This document shows positions 9,953 to 19,669 of a DNA stretch of 64,000 nt, piece by piece. The notes beneath the pieces were generated by a model. The model saw only the letters and a list, made by a program, of their open reading frames with translations. It searched no databases and was not told where the DNA came from. The position numbers were made by a program, and so were the translations under genes. This stretch comes from Pseudomonadales bacterium (GTDB lineage Bacteria; Pseudomonadota; Gammaproteobacteria; Pseudomonadales; Azotimanducaceae). Each line of letters opens with the position of its first letter. The stretch's first letter is position 1. The DNA is taken from NCBI GenBank assembly GCA_022827905.1, contig JAJEIQ010000039.1, positions 42,669 through 106,668 on the forward strand. The letters run 5' to 3'.

Positions 9953-10560
9953 GCGCCGTATTCTGGGACGTGGACACCCAAGCGGACTTCATGACGCCCG
10001 ACGGCAAGCTGTACGTGCCCGGCGCCGAGGCCATCGCGCCCAATCTCGCCCGACTCACCGACTACGCCCACGCGCAGGGCATCCGCATCATTGCCAGCGC
10101 CGACGACCACTTGGAGGACCACGAGGAGATTTCCGCCACCCCGGACTTCACGCACACCTTCCCACCCCACTGCCTGCGTGGCAGCGCCGGGCAGCGGCGC
10201 ATACCCGAAACCGCCTTGAGCAACCCCTTGGTCATCGAACCGGACGGACCGCCGCCGAAACTGGCCGCCCATGCGGGGGACATCCTGTTCCACAAGCACC
10301 ACTTCGACGTGTTCACCAACCCCCACGTCAGCCCGGTGATCGAGGCGCTCCGCGTCGAGGACATCACCCTGTACGGCGTGGCCCTTGATGTCTGCAACCG
10401 CTACGCCGTGGAGGGGTTGCGCCGGCACCACCCGCAAATCACCGTGCGCGTGGTCGCAGACGCGGTGCAGGCCCTCAACCCAGCCAAGGGGGAGGAACTG
10501 CTGGATGCTTGGGGCCGGCAGGGCGTGATCGTCACATCGACGATTGACGTTGTACAATGA
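9949..10560 (+). CDS. pncA: Isochorismatase-family hydrolase, probable nicotinamidase
   Basis: 203-residue cysteine hydrolase, likely deamidating nicotinamide to nicotinate. The catalytic Asp is in FWDVDTQADFM, the Lys is probably in FHKHHFDVF, and the nucleophilic Cys is in VALDVCNRYAVEGL. HTFPPHCLRGS resembles the substrate-loop region of nicotinamidases. ATGA overlap with the preceding phosphoribosyltransferase puts the two successive steps of NAD salvage side by side. Other isochorismatase substrates are possible, but the neighbour makes nicotinamide the best guess. Confidence 0.8.
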   Translation: MSAVFWDVDTQADFMTPDGKLYVPGAEAIAPNLARLTDYAHAQGIRIIASADDHLEDHEEISATPDFTHTFPPHCLRGSAGQRRIPETALSNPLVIEPDGPPPKLAAHAGDILFHKHHFDVFTNPHVSPVIEALRVEDITLYGVALDVCNRYAVEGLRRHHPQITVRVVADAVQALNPAKGEELLDAWGRQGVIVTSTIDVVQ

Positions 10561-10646
10561 ACTTTTTTCGGCTGGGGAAATTCGGCACCGCCAGTGCCGC
10601 TGCGGTCTCGATCATCCTTAACAAGGGTTCATAGCACGGAGCCTAA

Positions 10647-11906
10647 GTGCAACCTCCAAGCAACAGTCCAATCAAGTGCGCAATCGGCCTCCTAGGCCTT
10701 TGCTGGGCATTCGCCAACCCAGCACAGGCGGCTGAACCGCCCGCGTGGACCCAAGGCGAATGGGACTTAAACCTGCGCTACCGGTTTGAACAGGCCGACG
10801 ACAAGCTCAACCGCAAGGCCAAGGCATCCACGCTGCGGGCGGGTTTCACCTACCGCACCGCCGAAGTCGGCGGCTTTAGCGCCTTGGCCGAGGTGGAGCA
10901 CGTCTCCACCATCGGTGGCGAGACGTACAATGACGGCGGCTCCAACGACAAGACCGAGTACGCAGTCATCCTGGATCCCGAGGGCACCGAGATCAACCAA
11001 GCTTACCTTCAGTTCAACGGCTTGCCCGGCACCACCCTGCGCTACGGCCGCCAGGAGATCTTCCACCGCAAGACGCCCTTCCACCGCTTCATCGGCACGG
11101 TGGCCTTCCGGCAGAACCATCAGTCCATGGACGGCTTCCGGGTGCAGAGCAAGGCCATTGAGAACCTCGCATTCGACGGCGGGTACATATACAACGTCAA
11201 CCGCATCTTCGGCGAAGACAACGACCTGCCCAACCGCAGCGACCATGACCTGGACGGCCTGCTGGCACGGGTCGAATACACCGGCATCCAGGGCATGGCC
11301 ATCGAGGGCTACTTCTACGATCTCGACTTCACCAACGCCCTGACCCTGTCCACGCAAACCTTCGGGGCCAAGATCTGGGGCGACGTTCCGCTCGGGGAAG
11401 GCGTGACGGCGCACTACTCCGCCGAGCGGGGCCAGCAAAACGACACCGCCGATAATCCCCACGACCTCTCCCTCGCCTATTGGGCGGGCAGTGCCGGCGT
11501 GACCCTCAAGCAGTGGAACGGCCTCACCGCCAAGCTCAGCCACGAGCGCATGGAGGGCGATGGCACCATGGCCTTCCAATTCCCATTGGCCACCCTGCAC
11601 GCCCACCAAGGCTGGACGGACAAGTTCCTCGCCATTCCGCCCACCGGCCTGCGCGACACCTATGTCACGGTCCAGGGCCAGGCCGGTCCCGTTGGCCTGT
11701 TGTTCGCCTGGCACGGCTTCAAGGCCGAGATGGGCGGCTTCGACTATGGCTGGGAGTGGGGCTTTCAGGCCACGGCCAAACCCACCAAGCGCCTTTCGGT
11801 GGGGTTCAAGTTCGCTGACTACGAAGCCGACGGCAACCCCCTCAACACCGGCGCCACCGCCCGCGACACGACCAAGTTCTGGGCTTGGATGCAACTCGCC
11901 CTCTAA
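10647..11906 (+). CDS. Outer-membrane porin of the alginate-export-like type
   Basis: 419 residues with a signal peptide ending at AQAAEP, then alternating amphipathic beta strands and an aromatic-rich C-terminus (KFWAWMQLAL) typical of outer-membrane barrels. The N-terminal strand WDLNLRYRFEQADD and the segments TLRAGFTYRT and GLPGTTLRYGRQEIFHRKTPFHRFIG resemble AlgE-like export porins. GTG start at 10647 follows CGGAG with five-base spacing. It stands alone between pncA and argD, so its substrate cannot be inferred. Confidence 0.8.
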   Translation: MQPPSNSPIKCAIGLLGLCWAFANPAQAAEPPAWTQGEWDLNLRYRFEQADDKLNRKAKASTLRAGFTYRTAEVGGFSALAEVEHVSTIGGETYNDGGSNDKTEYAVILDPEGTEINQAYLQFNGLPGTTLRYGRQEIFHRKTPFHRFIGTVAFRQNHQSMDGFRVQSKAIENLAFDGGYIYNVNRIFGEDNDLPNRSDHDLDGLLARVEYTGIQGMAIEGYFYDLDFTNALTLSTQTFGAKIWGDVPLGEGVTAHYSAERGQQNDTADNPHDLSLAYWAGSAGVTLKQWNGLTAKLSHERMEGDGTMAFQFPLATLHAHQGWTDKFLAIPPTGLRDTYVTVQGQAGPVGLLFAWHGFKAEMGGFDYGWEWGFQATAKPTKRLSVGFKFADYEADGNPLNTGATARDTTKFWAWMQLAL

Positions 11907-11994
11907 TACGCAAAGAAGCGCAAAAAAAGCGCTGTCATTGCGCAACCAACTCTGATAGCGTTGCCGGTTTCCTGCTGATTCTGGAGTTCGGACG

Positions 11995-13155
<1,161 letters not shown>

Positions 13156-13167
13156 AGGCACCCGAAC

Positions 13168-14097
13168 ATGGCGAAGCGCGATTTCCTGACGCTGCTCGAC
13201 TGTTCCCCGGCGGAACTTGGGGCGCTCACCGAGCGCGCCGCCGAACTCAAGCGCGCGCATCTGGCCGGCGAGGACCATCGTTCCCTAACGGGGCGCACCG
13301 GGGCGCTGATCCTGCAAGTGAGCAGCACCCGCACCCGGGTCGCCTTCGAGGCCGGCATGGCCCAACTCGGTGGTCAGGCCATCTTCCTGAGCCCGGCGGA
13401 CACCCAGCTCGGGCGCGGGGAGCCGGTCGGCGACACCGCCCGGGTGCTCTCGCAGATGGTCGATGTAGCCATGATCCGCATCCTGAGCCACGACGATCTC
13501 GAGACCTTCGCAGCCGCCGCCGACATCCCGGTGATCAACGCCATGACCGCCCGCTACCATCCCTGCCAACTGTTGGCGGACGTGCAGACCTTCGAGGAGT
13601 TGCGCGGCCCCATCGACGGTCGCCGCGTCGCCTTCATCGGCGACGGCTACAACATGTGCAACTCGTACATCAATGCGGCGCTGCAGTGGGGATTCGAGCT
13701 GCGCCTGGCCTGCCCGCCCGGCCACGAACCCTCCTCCTCCGCGCTGGCCACTGGCAACGCCCGTTTGTTTGAGACGCCCGGGGAAGCCGTCGAAGGGGCG
13801 CATCTGGTGGTCACGGACGTCTGGTCCTCCATCGGCCATGAGGAGGAGCAGGCCGAGCGGCGGCAAACCTTCGCCCCCTACCAGGTCAACGAGGCCCTGC
13901 TCGACCAAGCCGACGACGACGCTCTCTTCCTGCACTGCCTGCCCGCGCACCGGGGCGAGGAAGTCAATGCTACGGTGCTCGACGATCCCCGCAGCGGCGC
14001 CTGGGTGGCGGCCGGCAACCGGCTGCACAGCCAAAAGGCGTTGCTGGAGTTCCTACTGCTTACTCCCCGGCAAGAGCGCACTGCAGGGCGCCCTTGA
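13168..14097 (+). CDS. argF: Ornithine carbamoyltransferase
   Basis: 309-residue enzyme that forms citrulline from ornithine and carbamoyl phosphate. The carbamoyl-phosphate motif is SSTRTRVAFE, followed by HPCQLLADVQT, the ornithine-binding DVWSSIGHEEE, and the catalytic FLHCLPAHRGEEV. It is argF of an argD-argF pair. Its 3' end overlaps the 3' end of the convergent glucokinase gene by 38 bases, which is longer than most convergent overlaps. Confidence 0.96.
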   Translation: MAKRDFLTLLDCSPAELGALTERAAELKRAHLAGEDHRSLTGRTGALILQVSSTRTRVAFEAGMAQLGGQAIFLSPADTQLGRGEPVGDTARVLSQMVDVAMIRILSHDDLETFAAAADIPVINAMTARYHPCQLLADVQTFEELRGPIDGRRVAFIGDGYNMCNSYINAALQWGFELRLACPPGHEPSSSALATGNARLFETPGEAVEGAHLVVTDVWSSIGHEEEQAERRQTFAPYQVNEALLDQADDDALFLHCLPAHRGEEVNATVLDDPRSGAWVAAGNRLHSQKALLEFLLLTPRQERTAGRP

Positions 14098-14995
14098 GGC
14101 CGGACAAGGGATCGAGCATGAGGTAGATGGGGATGGGCTCGACGTAGCCGCTCAACTCGCCGCGCTCCTCAAAACGGCGGCGCAAGGGGCTGGTGGAGGC
14201 GAAGTCCGCGAGCTGGGGGATGATGCCGCCGCCGATGTAGAGGCCGCCGGTGGCGCAAAATGTCAGGGCCAAGTTGCCCGCGGCGCTGCCGAGCAGGCCA
14301 AAGAAGATCTCCAGCGTTTGATGGCACAGGGGATCCTCCACGCTCACCCCCAAGGCGCTGATCTGCGCCGGGGAAAGCGCCTCGGCCGACGCGCCCCAAA
14401 GCTCAGCAACCGCCTGGTGCAGGCGGGTCAAGCCGGGACCGCTGACCACCGTTTCCCAACAGACATGGCCGTGACGGCGCTGCAGAACGCCGAGCAGTTC
14501 CTGCTCCAAGGGCGATCCAGGCGCCAAGTCCGCATGGCCGCCTTCCGACGCCACGGGTCGCCAGCTGCCGTCATTGGGGATCAAGCCCGCCATGCCGAGA
14601 CCCGAACCCGGGCCGATGACCGCCTTCACCCCATCGTCTCCAGAACCACCACCCACTTGCCGCACCGGCTCCGCCAGCGGCGCCATCATGGCCAAGGCGT
14701 GGAAGTCATTGAGCACCTGTACGGCGCAGCCGAGCACATCCTGAAGCTCCGCCGCATCAAACCGCAGTTCGGGGTGCTTGGTCACCGTCGCCCGGCCATG
14801 CATCGCCGGCCCGGCCACCGCAAGGCATGCGGAATCCACGGCACCGGCTTCCAAGGCCTCGGTCGCGGCGGCCAGTAGATCGGCGGCGCAGGAGAATTCG
14901 TCGGTGGCAAATTCCGTGTGGCGCCCCACCCCGCCCCGGTCGCCCAAGCCAAAGCGGGCGCTGGTGGCGCCGATGTCGGCCACCAAGTGCTTCAA
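14060..14995 (-). CDS. glk: Glucokinase
   Basis: 311-residue cytoplasmic glucokinase of the bacterial Glk family. The phosphate-1 motif is LVADIGATSARFGLGD, with VLNDFHALAMM, VIGPGSGLGMAGLIP and GGLYIGGGIIPQL following. The frame is open upstream to 15220, but that extension is a shadow of the reductase gene. The start is TTG at 14995, whose last two bases overlap the TGA of the upstream reductase gene (TTGA), and it places the ATP motif right at the N-terminus. It converges on argF with a 38-base overlap. Confidence 0.9.
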   Translation of the reverse strand: MKHLVADIGATSARFGLGDRGGVGRHTEFATDEFSCAADLLAAATEALEAGAVDSACLAVAGPAMHGRATVTKHPELRFDAAELQDVLGCAVQVLNDFHALAMMAPLAEPVRQVGGGSGDDGVKAVIGPGSGLGMAGLIPNDGSWRPVASEGGHADLAPGSPLEQELLGVLQRRHGHVCWETVVSGPGLTRLHQAVAELWGASAEALSPAQISALGVSVEDPLCHQTLEIFFGLLGSAAGNLALTFCATGGLYIGGGIIPQLADFASTSPLRRRFEERGELSGYVEPIPIYLMLDPLSGLKGALQCALAGE

Positions 14996-16068
14996 GGCGG
15001 CAGCACCTTGCGCGCCTGCAGCGCCATGAAGTGTTCGCGGAACATGGTGGCGGTGTCGATGCAATCGGCAAAGCCGAACTGACGCACCTTGACGGTGCTG
15101 AGCAGGGTGGTCTGCCCGCCGTGGTAGCCGAACACGGCATCGGCGAACTGCCAGGACGCGCCGATCAACTGGTCCATCGAGTGGGGCGCCAGTCCGTGGC
15201 GGGCGACGATCTGGTCCCAAACGGCGCTGTGTTTCGGCATGGCCTCGCTGAGCTGCATAGGCTCAGGAGCGGCACAGGGCATCTGGAAGTGATCGGCAAA
15301 TTCAGGGAACAGCGCACCCCAGTCGAGGATGTCGCCATTGGTGATGTTGAACGTTTCGCCCGCACAACGGGGTTCGCTGCCCGCCCAGAGGATGGCGCGG
15401 GCCAGCAGCCGGGCATCGGTCGCCTCGGTGACGAAGCCTCCCCGGCCCGGAAAGCGCAGGGGCTGTCCGAGTTCGCGCAGCACGGCGGCGTGGACGCCGA
15501 TGGCCGAGACCATGTTCATCGGACTGCCCAAGGCGTGCCCGCAAACGATTTGCGGGCGCATGATGCTGAAGGTCCAGTCGGCACCAGCGCTGGCCTCGCG
15601 CAGGAGATCCTCCTGGCTCCAATAGAAGTTCGCGCCCGGGTGGCGTGGGTCGCTCTCCTTGCCCGGCAGCTTCATGGGCGCCAGATGGGCACCGTAGGCC
15701 TTGGTGCCCTGCAGCAAGGTGAGGTGGCGGGCTGGGGTGACGAAATCCAGCACATTGGCGAGCATGCGGGTATTGGTTTCGACCTGCTCGTCGTCGCGCC
15801 AGCCCGCGATGAGATCCGGCTTCTCATAGAGTGCCGCATAGACGATGTGGGTGACGCCGTCCAACCGGCCAAGTTGCTGCCGGCAGGCCGCCCGATCGGT
15901 CAGGTCCAATTGGAGGAAGCGAGCCTGGGTGGGGAAATCCGGCCGGCGGCGGCTGACCGCGACCACCTCGCCGCCATCCTGACCTTCAAGCGCCTCGACC
16001 ACGGCACGGCCCACCAGCCCCAAGGCACCGACCACCAAGACCTTTCGTTGTTCGTTCCGCACCGCCAT
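14992..16068 (-). CDS. PRISE-like NAD(P)-dependent reductase (extended SDR)
   Basis: 358-residue extended short-chain dehydrogenase. The dinucleotide motif is VLVVGALGLVGRAVVEAL. The segments TLLQGTKAYGAH, HPGANFYWSQEDLL and WTFSIMRPQIVCGHALGSPMN match the progesterone 5-beta-reductase/iridoid synthase-like (PRISE) family, which reduces the double bond of enones. The natural substrate is unknown. It is translationally coupled to glk by a TTGA junction, and a tandem palindromic repeat lies upstream. Confidence 0.85.
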   Translation of the reverse strand: MAVRNEQRKVLVVGALGLVGRAVVEALEGQDGGEVVAVSRRRPDFPTQARFLQLDLTDRAACRQQLGRLDGVTHIVYAALYEKPDLIAGWRDDEQVETNTRMLANVLDFVTPARHLTLLQGTKAYGAHLAPMKLPGKESDPRHPGANFYWSQEDLLREASAGADWTFSIMRPQIVCGHALGSPMNMVSAIGVHAAVLRELGQPLRFPGRGGFVTEATDARLLARAILWAGSEPRCAGETFNITNGDILDWGALFPEFADHFQMPCAAPEPMQLSEAMPKHSAVWDQIVARHGLAPHSMDQLIGASWQFADAVFGYHGGQTTLLSTVKVRQFGFADCIDTATMFREHFMALQARKVLPP

Positions 16069-16084
16069 GGAAGAGCCCTTAGCC

Positions 16085-16182
16085 CGGGGAGCGCGAGGGG
16101 TTCACCCCTCGCCATAAATTGTCGAGCGCGAGGGGTTCGCCCCTCGCTATAAATAGTCGAGCGCGAGGGGTTCACCCCTCGC
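16085..16182. repeat. Tandem palindromic repeat, family B (three units, 35-bp period)
   Basis: Three copies of a 20-base near-perfect palindrome, GCGAGGGG-TTCR-CCCCTCGC, begin GCGCGAGGGG at 16091, 16126 and 16161, an exact 35-base period. The linkers are AT-rich (CATAAATTGTCGA, TATAAATAGTCGA). The array fills the gap between the deaminase and reductase genes, both on the minus strand. A related pair occurs at 63826-63915. Confidence 0.92.
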
Positions 16183-16224
16183 CGGAAGCCGCTAGTTTAC
16201 TCAAGGGAGCGCGAGCGCGCCTAC

Positions 16225-17196
16225 TCAACCCGCCGAATCGTCCCCGGCCCGGAAGGCGGCCTTGAAGCTGTTCGCTGCCAAGGCGGCGAGCTCCGCTTCG
16301 CCGAGGTCGAGCGCGGCTGCGGCGCGGACGTAATTGTCATTGACGTAGCCCCCGAAGTAGGCCGGATCGTCGGAATTGACGGTGGCCAGCAGGCCAAGGT
16401 CGAGCATTCGCTTGAGGGGGTGCGCCCGCAGATCAGGCACCACGCGGAGCTTGAGATTGGATAGCGGACACAGGGTCAGCGGCACTTGGTCGCGCCGCAG
16501 GCGAGCAACCAGGGCATCGTCCTCCAAGGCGCGGTTGCCGTGATCGATGCGCTCGACGCCCAACACGTCAAGCGCCTCCCAAACGTATTCCGCAGGGCCT
16601 TCCTCCCCCGCATGGGCGGTTAGCCTGAACCCCAAGTCCCGGGCCGCGGCGAAGACGTTCCTGAACTTTCCCGGCGGATGGCCGAGTTCGCTGGAATCGA
16701 GCCCGACACCAATGAAGTTGCCTTGATAGGGCGCGGCGTCCTCGAGCGCTCCAAAGGCCTCCCGCTCGCTCAAATGCCGCAAGAAGCACAGGATCAGCGA
16801 CACTTCAAGGCCACGGCCCGCCGCTTGGCGAACCGCCGCGTCTAATCCCTGCATGAGATCCTCAAACCGCACCCCGCGGCCCAAGTGCGCCTGCGGATCG
16901 ACAAAGCACTCAAGATGGGTGACGTTGTCCGCCCCGACCCGCCGAAAGCAGGCGTCCGCCAAGGCGAAGAAGTCCGATGCCGTGCGCAGCACGCCCATGC
17001 CAGCATAGTAGAGATCCAGAAAGTCCTGCAGGCCGGCAAACTCATAGGCTGTCCGCACCTCGGCGACGTCCGCATAGGGCAGTTCGACGCCGTTGCGCCG
17101 CGCCAAGTCGAACATCATGGCCGGTTCCAAGGAACCTTCGATGTGCAGGTGCAGTTCCGCCTTGGGCAACTGTTGAATGAAGTCGCGGCGGTCCAT
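16225..17196 (-). CDS. Adenine/adenosine deaminase
   Basis: 323-residue metal-dependent purine deaminase. Zinc ligands are in KAELHLHIEGS near residue 12, the later histidine is in TAHAGEEGPAEYVWEAL, the catalytic region is ERIDHGNRAL, and the metal aspartate is in NSDDPAYFGGYVNDNY. The last motif is typical of the bacterial adenine deaminase subgroup of the adenosine deaminase family, so adenine is at least as likely a substrate as adenosine. Ribokinase lies five bases upstream on the same strand, consistent with purine and ribose salvage. Confidence 0.88.
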   Translation of the reverse strand: MDRRDFIQQLPKAELHLHIEGSLEPAMMFDLARRNGVELPYADVAEVRTAYEFAGLQDFLDLYYAGMGVLRTASDFFALADACFRRVGADNVTHLECFVDPQAHLGRGVRFEDLMQGLDAAVRQAAGRGLEVSLILCFLRHLSEREAFGALEDAAPYQGNFIGVGLDSSELGHPPGKFRNVFAAARDLGFRLTAHAGEEGPAEYVWEALDVLGVERIDHGNRALEDDALVARLRRDQVPLTLCPLSNLKLRVVPDLRAHPLKRMLDLGLLATVNSDDPAYFGGYVNDNYVRAAAALDLGEAELAALAANSFKAAFRAGDDSAG

Positions 17197-17201
17197 CGGC
17201 G

Positions 17202-18104
17202 CTAGGCCGCATCCACTTCCATCGACGTGGGCATCGACGGCCCGGCGCCAGGCCGCTGCACGCAGATGGCCGCAGCCTTGTTGGCATAGGCAAGGCTATC
17301 CGCCAAGCGGTCTCCAGCACAGAGGCGAGCGGCCAATGCGCCCACGAAGCAGTCGCCGGCGCCGGTGGTGTCCACGGCCGGCACGGTATGCCCCGGGTGC
17401 TCTATCACCCGGTCCCCGTCGATAGCAACAACGCCCTCCCGGCCCAGGGTCACGACGATGATCTGCTGCGGGGAGCGGCGCACCGCAACAGCGGCATCGA
17501 CGGCGTCCTGCGGACTCGCCACCCGCCCGTCGGCGAAGAACTCCAGTTCAACTTCATTCACGATCACAATGTCCGCCAACGGCCAAACATCGGCGGCGGA
17601 AGCCGTTGCCGGCGCGGGGTTGAACAGGTTCAGGGCCTTGGTCGCCCGGCCCCGCTCAAGAAAGGCGGCGACCGTGGGCATCGGAATCTCCGATTGGCTG
17701 ACCAGCACATAGCCCGCGCGAATGGGCGCTTCGGCAATCGCGGCAGCATCGAGCGACGCATTGGCGCCGGGAATCACGACGATCGAGTTTTCACCCGCCT
17801 CATCAACGAGAATCATCGCCGTGCCGGTCGGCGCGTCCACCGCCTTGAGCGAGCAGGCGACACCGTTCTCCAGCAGGTGCGCCCGCAATTCCTGCCCGAA
17901 GGCGTCTTTGCCCACGCAGCCCACCAAGGTCGCGGCGGCACCCAGTTTGGCCGCCGCCACCGCCTGGTTGGCGCCCTTGCCCCCCGGATGCAAGGCAAAG
18001 CCCTCGCCCGGCATGGTTTCACCGGGCTGTGGCAGACGGGGCACGCTGGCCACTAGGTCCATGTTCACCGAGCCAGCGACGAGGACTTTGGGGATTGGGC
18101 GCAA
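17202..18104 (-). CDS. rbsK: Ribokinase (PfkB family)
   Basis: 300-residue sugar kinase that should phosphorylate D-ribose. PfkB signature 1 is LHPGGKGANQAVAAAKLGA with GSVNMDLVASVPRLPQPGET before it, and signature 2 with the catalytic Asp is VDTTGAGDCFVGALAARL. The start is TTG at 18104 without a clear Shine-Dalgarno sequence. The cupin gene is seven bases upstream. The run cupin-rbsK-deaminase suggests nucleoside ribose salvage. Confidence 0.92.
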   Translation of the reverse strand: MRPIPKVLVAGSVNMDLVASVPRLPQPGETMPGEGFALHPGGKGANQAVAAAKLGAAATLVGCVGKDAFGQELRAHLLENGVACSLKAVDAPTGTAMILVDEAGENSIVVIPGANASLDAAAIAEAPIRAGYVLVSQSEIPMPTVAAFLERGRATKALNLFNPAPATASAADVWPLADIVIVNEVELEFFADGRVASPQDAVDAAVAVRRSPQQIIVVTLGREGVVAIDGDRVIEHPGHTVPAVDTTGAGDCFVGALAARLCAGDRLADSLAYANKAAAICVQRPGAGPSMPTSMEVDAA

Positions 18105-18111
18105 GGGAGAC

Positions 18112-18480
18112 CTACGCCGGTCGATCAGCCGGGTCCAGCAAAGTCAATTTCTCGAACAGGTTGGCGGGCTCCGGAATGCCGACGATGTAAACCATGCGCT
18201 CGGTGACCTCGCCTTCCGCATGCAAGGCCCCGGCGGGAATCAGCAGCTTGTCCCCCGGACCAAGGGGCACTCTGGTGCCGTGCTCGTCCAGTACATAGCT
18301 GCGGCCCGCAAGCACGTAGCCGTGATTGTCGATGTCGTGCCAGTGCAAGGGCAGTTCCCCCATGCGCTCCGACACGTAGGTAGTGGGCCACAGATCATGC
18401 TTCTTGATGTCGTCGAGCACCTGCTCCTTGGTGGTGAAGAAGTTGTGGATCACTTGCATGGGGCCAGGGGGGAGTGACAT
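18112..18480 (-). CDS. Cupin-domain protein
   Basis: 122-residue single-domain cupin. Metal-binding motif 1 is LPLHWHDIDNHGYVLAG and motif 2 surrounds GDKLLIPAGALHAEGEV. The ATG at 18480 is chosen over that at 18489 because GGAGG sits nine to ten bases before it but abuts the earlier ATG. It heads the cupin-rbsK-deaminase run. Its substrate is unknown: a role in sugar binding or isomerisation is possible. Confidence 0.8.
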   Translation of the reverse strand: MSLPPGPMQVIHNFFTTKEQVLDDIKKHDLWPTTYVSERMGELPLHWHDIDNHGYVLAGRSYVLDEHGTRVPLGPGDKLLIPAGALHAEGEVTERMVYIVGIPEPANLFEKLTLLDPADRPA

Positions 18481-18688
18481 GGCTTGCATCCTCCAATCTG
18501 AAAAACCCGGCTGTCTGAACCGAGGAATAGCCGTCCAACGTGGCTAGCGCATTCGATGTTAGTCCTTGCTGTCCGCTTTGTCGCCACCTGCTGAATGACG
18601 CTGAATGACGCCCCGCCACCGATTCTGGACCGGCTCGACTCGAAGTGTTGAAATCATGCCGACGCCTGATTGGTTTGTGGACATCAAG

Positions 18689-19636
18689 ATGTTGAAGCGC
18701 ATCCTAGCGGAACGGCTGCTGGCTGCCTGCACCGCCGTGCTGATTCCCCTAGCCCAAGCGGACTGCGTGGAAGTCATCGCCCACCGGGGCGCCTCCGGCT
18801 ATGCGCCGGAACACACGCTCGCGGCGTACGCCCTGGCCTACGGTCAGGACGCGCCATGGATCGAGCCGGATTTGGTGTTGAGCGCCGATGGCGTGCCCAT
18901 CGTTCTGCATGATCTGACGCTGGACCGCACCACCAACGTGGCGGAAGTGTTTGCCGGACGGGCGCGCGCGGACGGCCTGCACTATGCCGCGGACTTCACC
19001 ACCGCTGAACTGCAACGGTTGACCGTCATCGAGCGGCGCACAGGTCGATTCCCGCACGCCACATTGCGGATACCAACGCTCAAGGAAGCGCTCGATCTGA
19101 TTGACGGCCTCAACCAAACCACGGGGCGGCGGGTGGGCGTCATCCCCGAGTTGAAGCACCCAGCCAGGCAACCAGGATTGGCCGAAGCCACGCTCAAGGT
19201 GTTGGCCGGCTATGACCTGCCGGTGCGCATTCAGTCCTTCGACGCCGAAGCCTTGGCGGCGCTCGACACCGCCCATCCCCGCGTGTTGCTGATCCGGCAG
19301 AGGGCTCAACTCACGCCCCAAGGCTTGGATGGCATCAGTCGCTGGGCCAGCGGCATCGGCCTGCCCAAGTCCGTTCTTGCCCCGACAGCACCAAGTTCAT
19401 CGGATTACCTGCCCATCATCACCCTGGCCCATGAGCGCGATTTGGCGGTGTACGCCTACACGCTGCGTGCCGATCTCATCGGCGAAGGCTTCGCCCATTT
19501 TGCCGACGAGGTGACGGCCCTCGCCCGGCTAGGCGTTGACGCCCTGTTCACCGACCACCCCGACCAAGCCTTGGCGGCGCTCAACGAAGTGGACGCCGCT
19601 TGCGGCGCCGATGCAGCGGCTCAAGCAGTGCTATGA
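18689..19636 (+). CDS. Glycerophosphodiester phosphodiesterase, exported
   Basis: 315-residue GDPD-family enzyme that releases glycerol 3-phosphate from deacylated phospholipids. The catalytic motif VIAHRGASGYAPEHTLAAY and DLVLSADGVPIVLHDLTLDRTTN are present, with VIPELKHP later. The ATG at 18689 is preferred because it starts a clean signal peptide (LLAACTAVLIPLAQA), indicating the periplasmic GlpQ type. Upstream ATGs at 18605 and 18656 would bury that signal. It is monocistronic or linked to the following small gene 33 bases downstream. Confidence 0.88.
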   Translation: MLKRILAERLLAACTAVLIPLAQADCVEVIAHRGASGYAPEHTLAAYALAYGQDAPWIEPDLVLSADGVPIVLHDLTLDRTTNVAEVFAGRARADGLHYAADFTTAELQRLTVIERRTGRFPHATLRIPTLKEALDLIDGLNQTTGRRVGVIPELKHPARQPGLAEATLKVLAGYDLPVRIQSFDAEALAALDTAHPRVLLIRQRAQLTPQGLDGISRWASGIGLPKSVLAPTAPSSSDYLPIITLAHERDLAVYAYTLRADLIGEGFAHFADEVTALARLGVDALFTDHPDQALAALNEVDAACGADAAAQAVL

Positions 19637-19669
19637 TGCACGGACCCAAATGATCAGGGGAGAATGGCC

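Noticed and set aside
10540..10560. TTGACG and TACAAT as a promoter for the porin
   Set aside because: The hexamers are only three bases apart at the end of pncA, so they cannot form one sigma-70 promoter.
14827..16152. 441-residue plus-strand ORF
   Set aside because: Antisense shadow of the PRISE-type reductase.
16085..16182. CRISPR array
   Set aside because: Only three repeats, the unit is a full palindrome, and the linkers are short (about 15 bases) and nearly identical, so they are not spacers. No cas genes are near.
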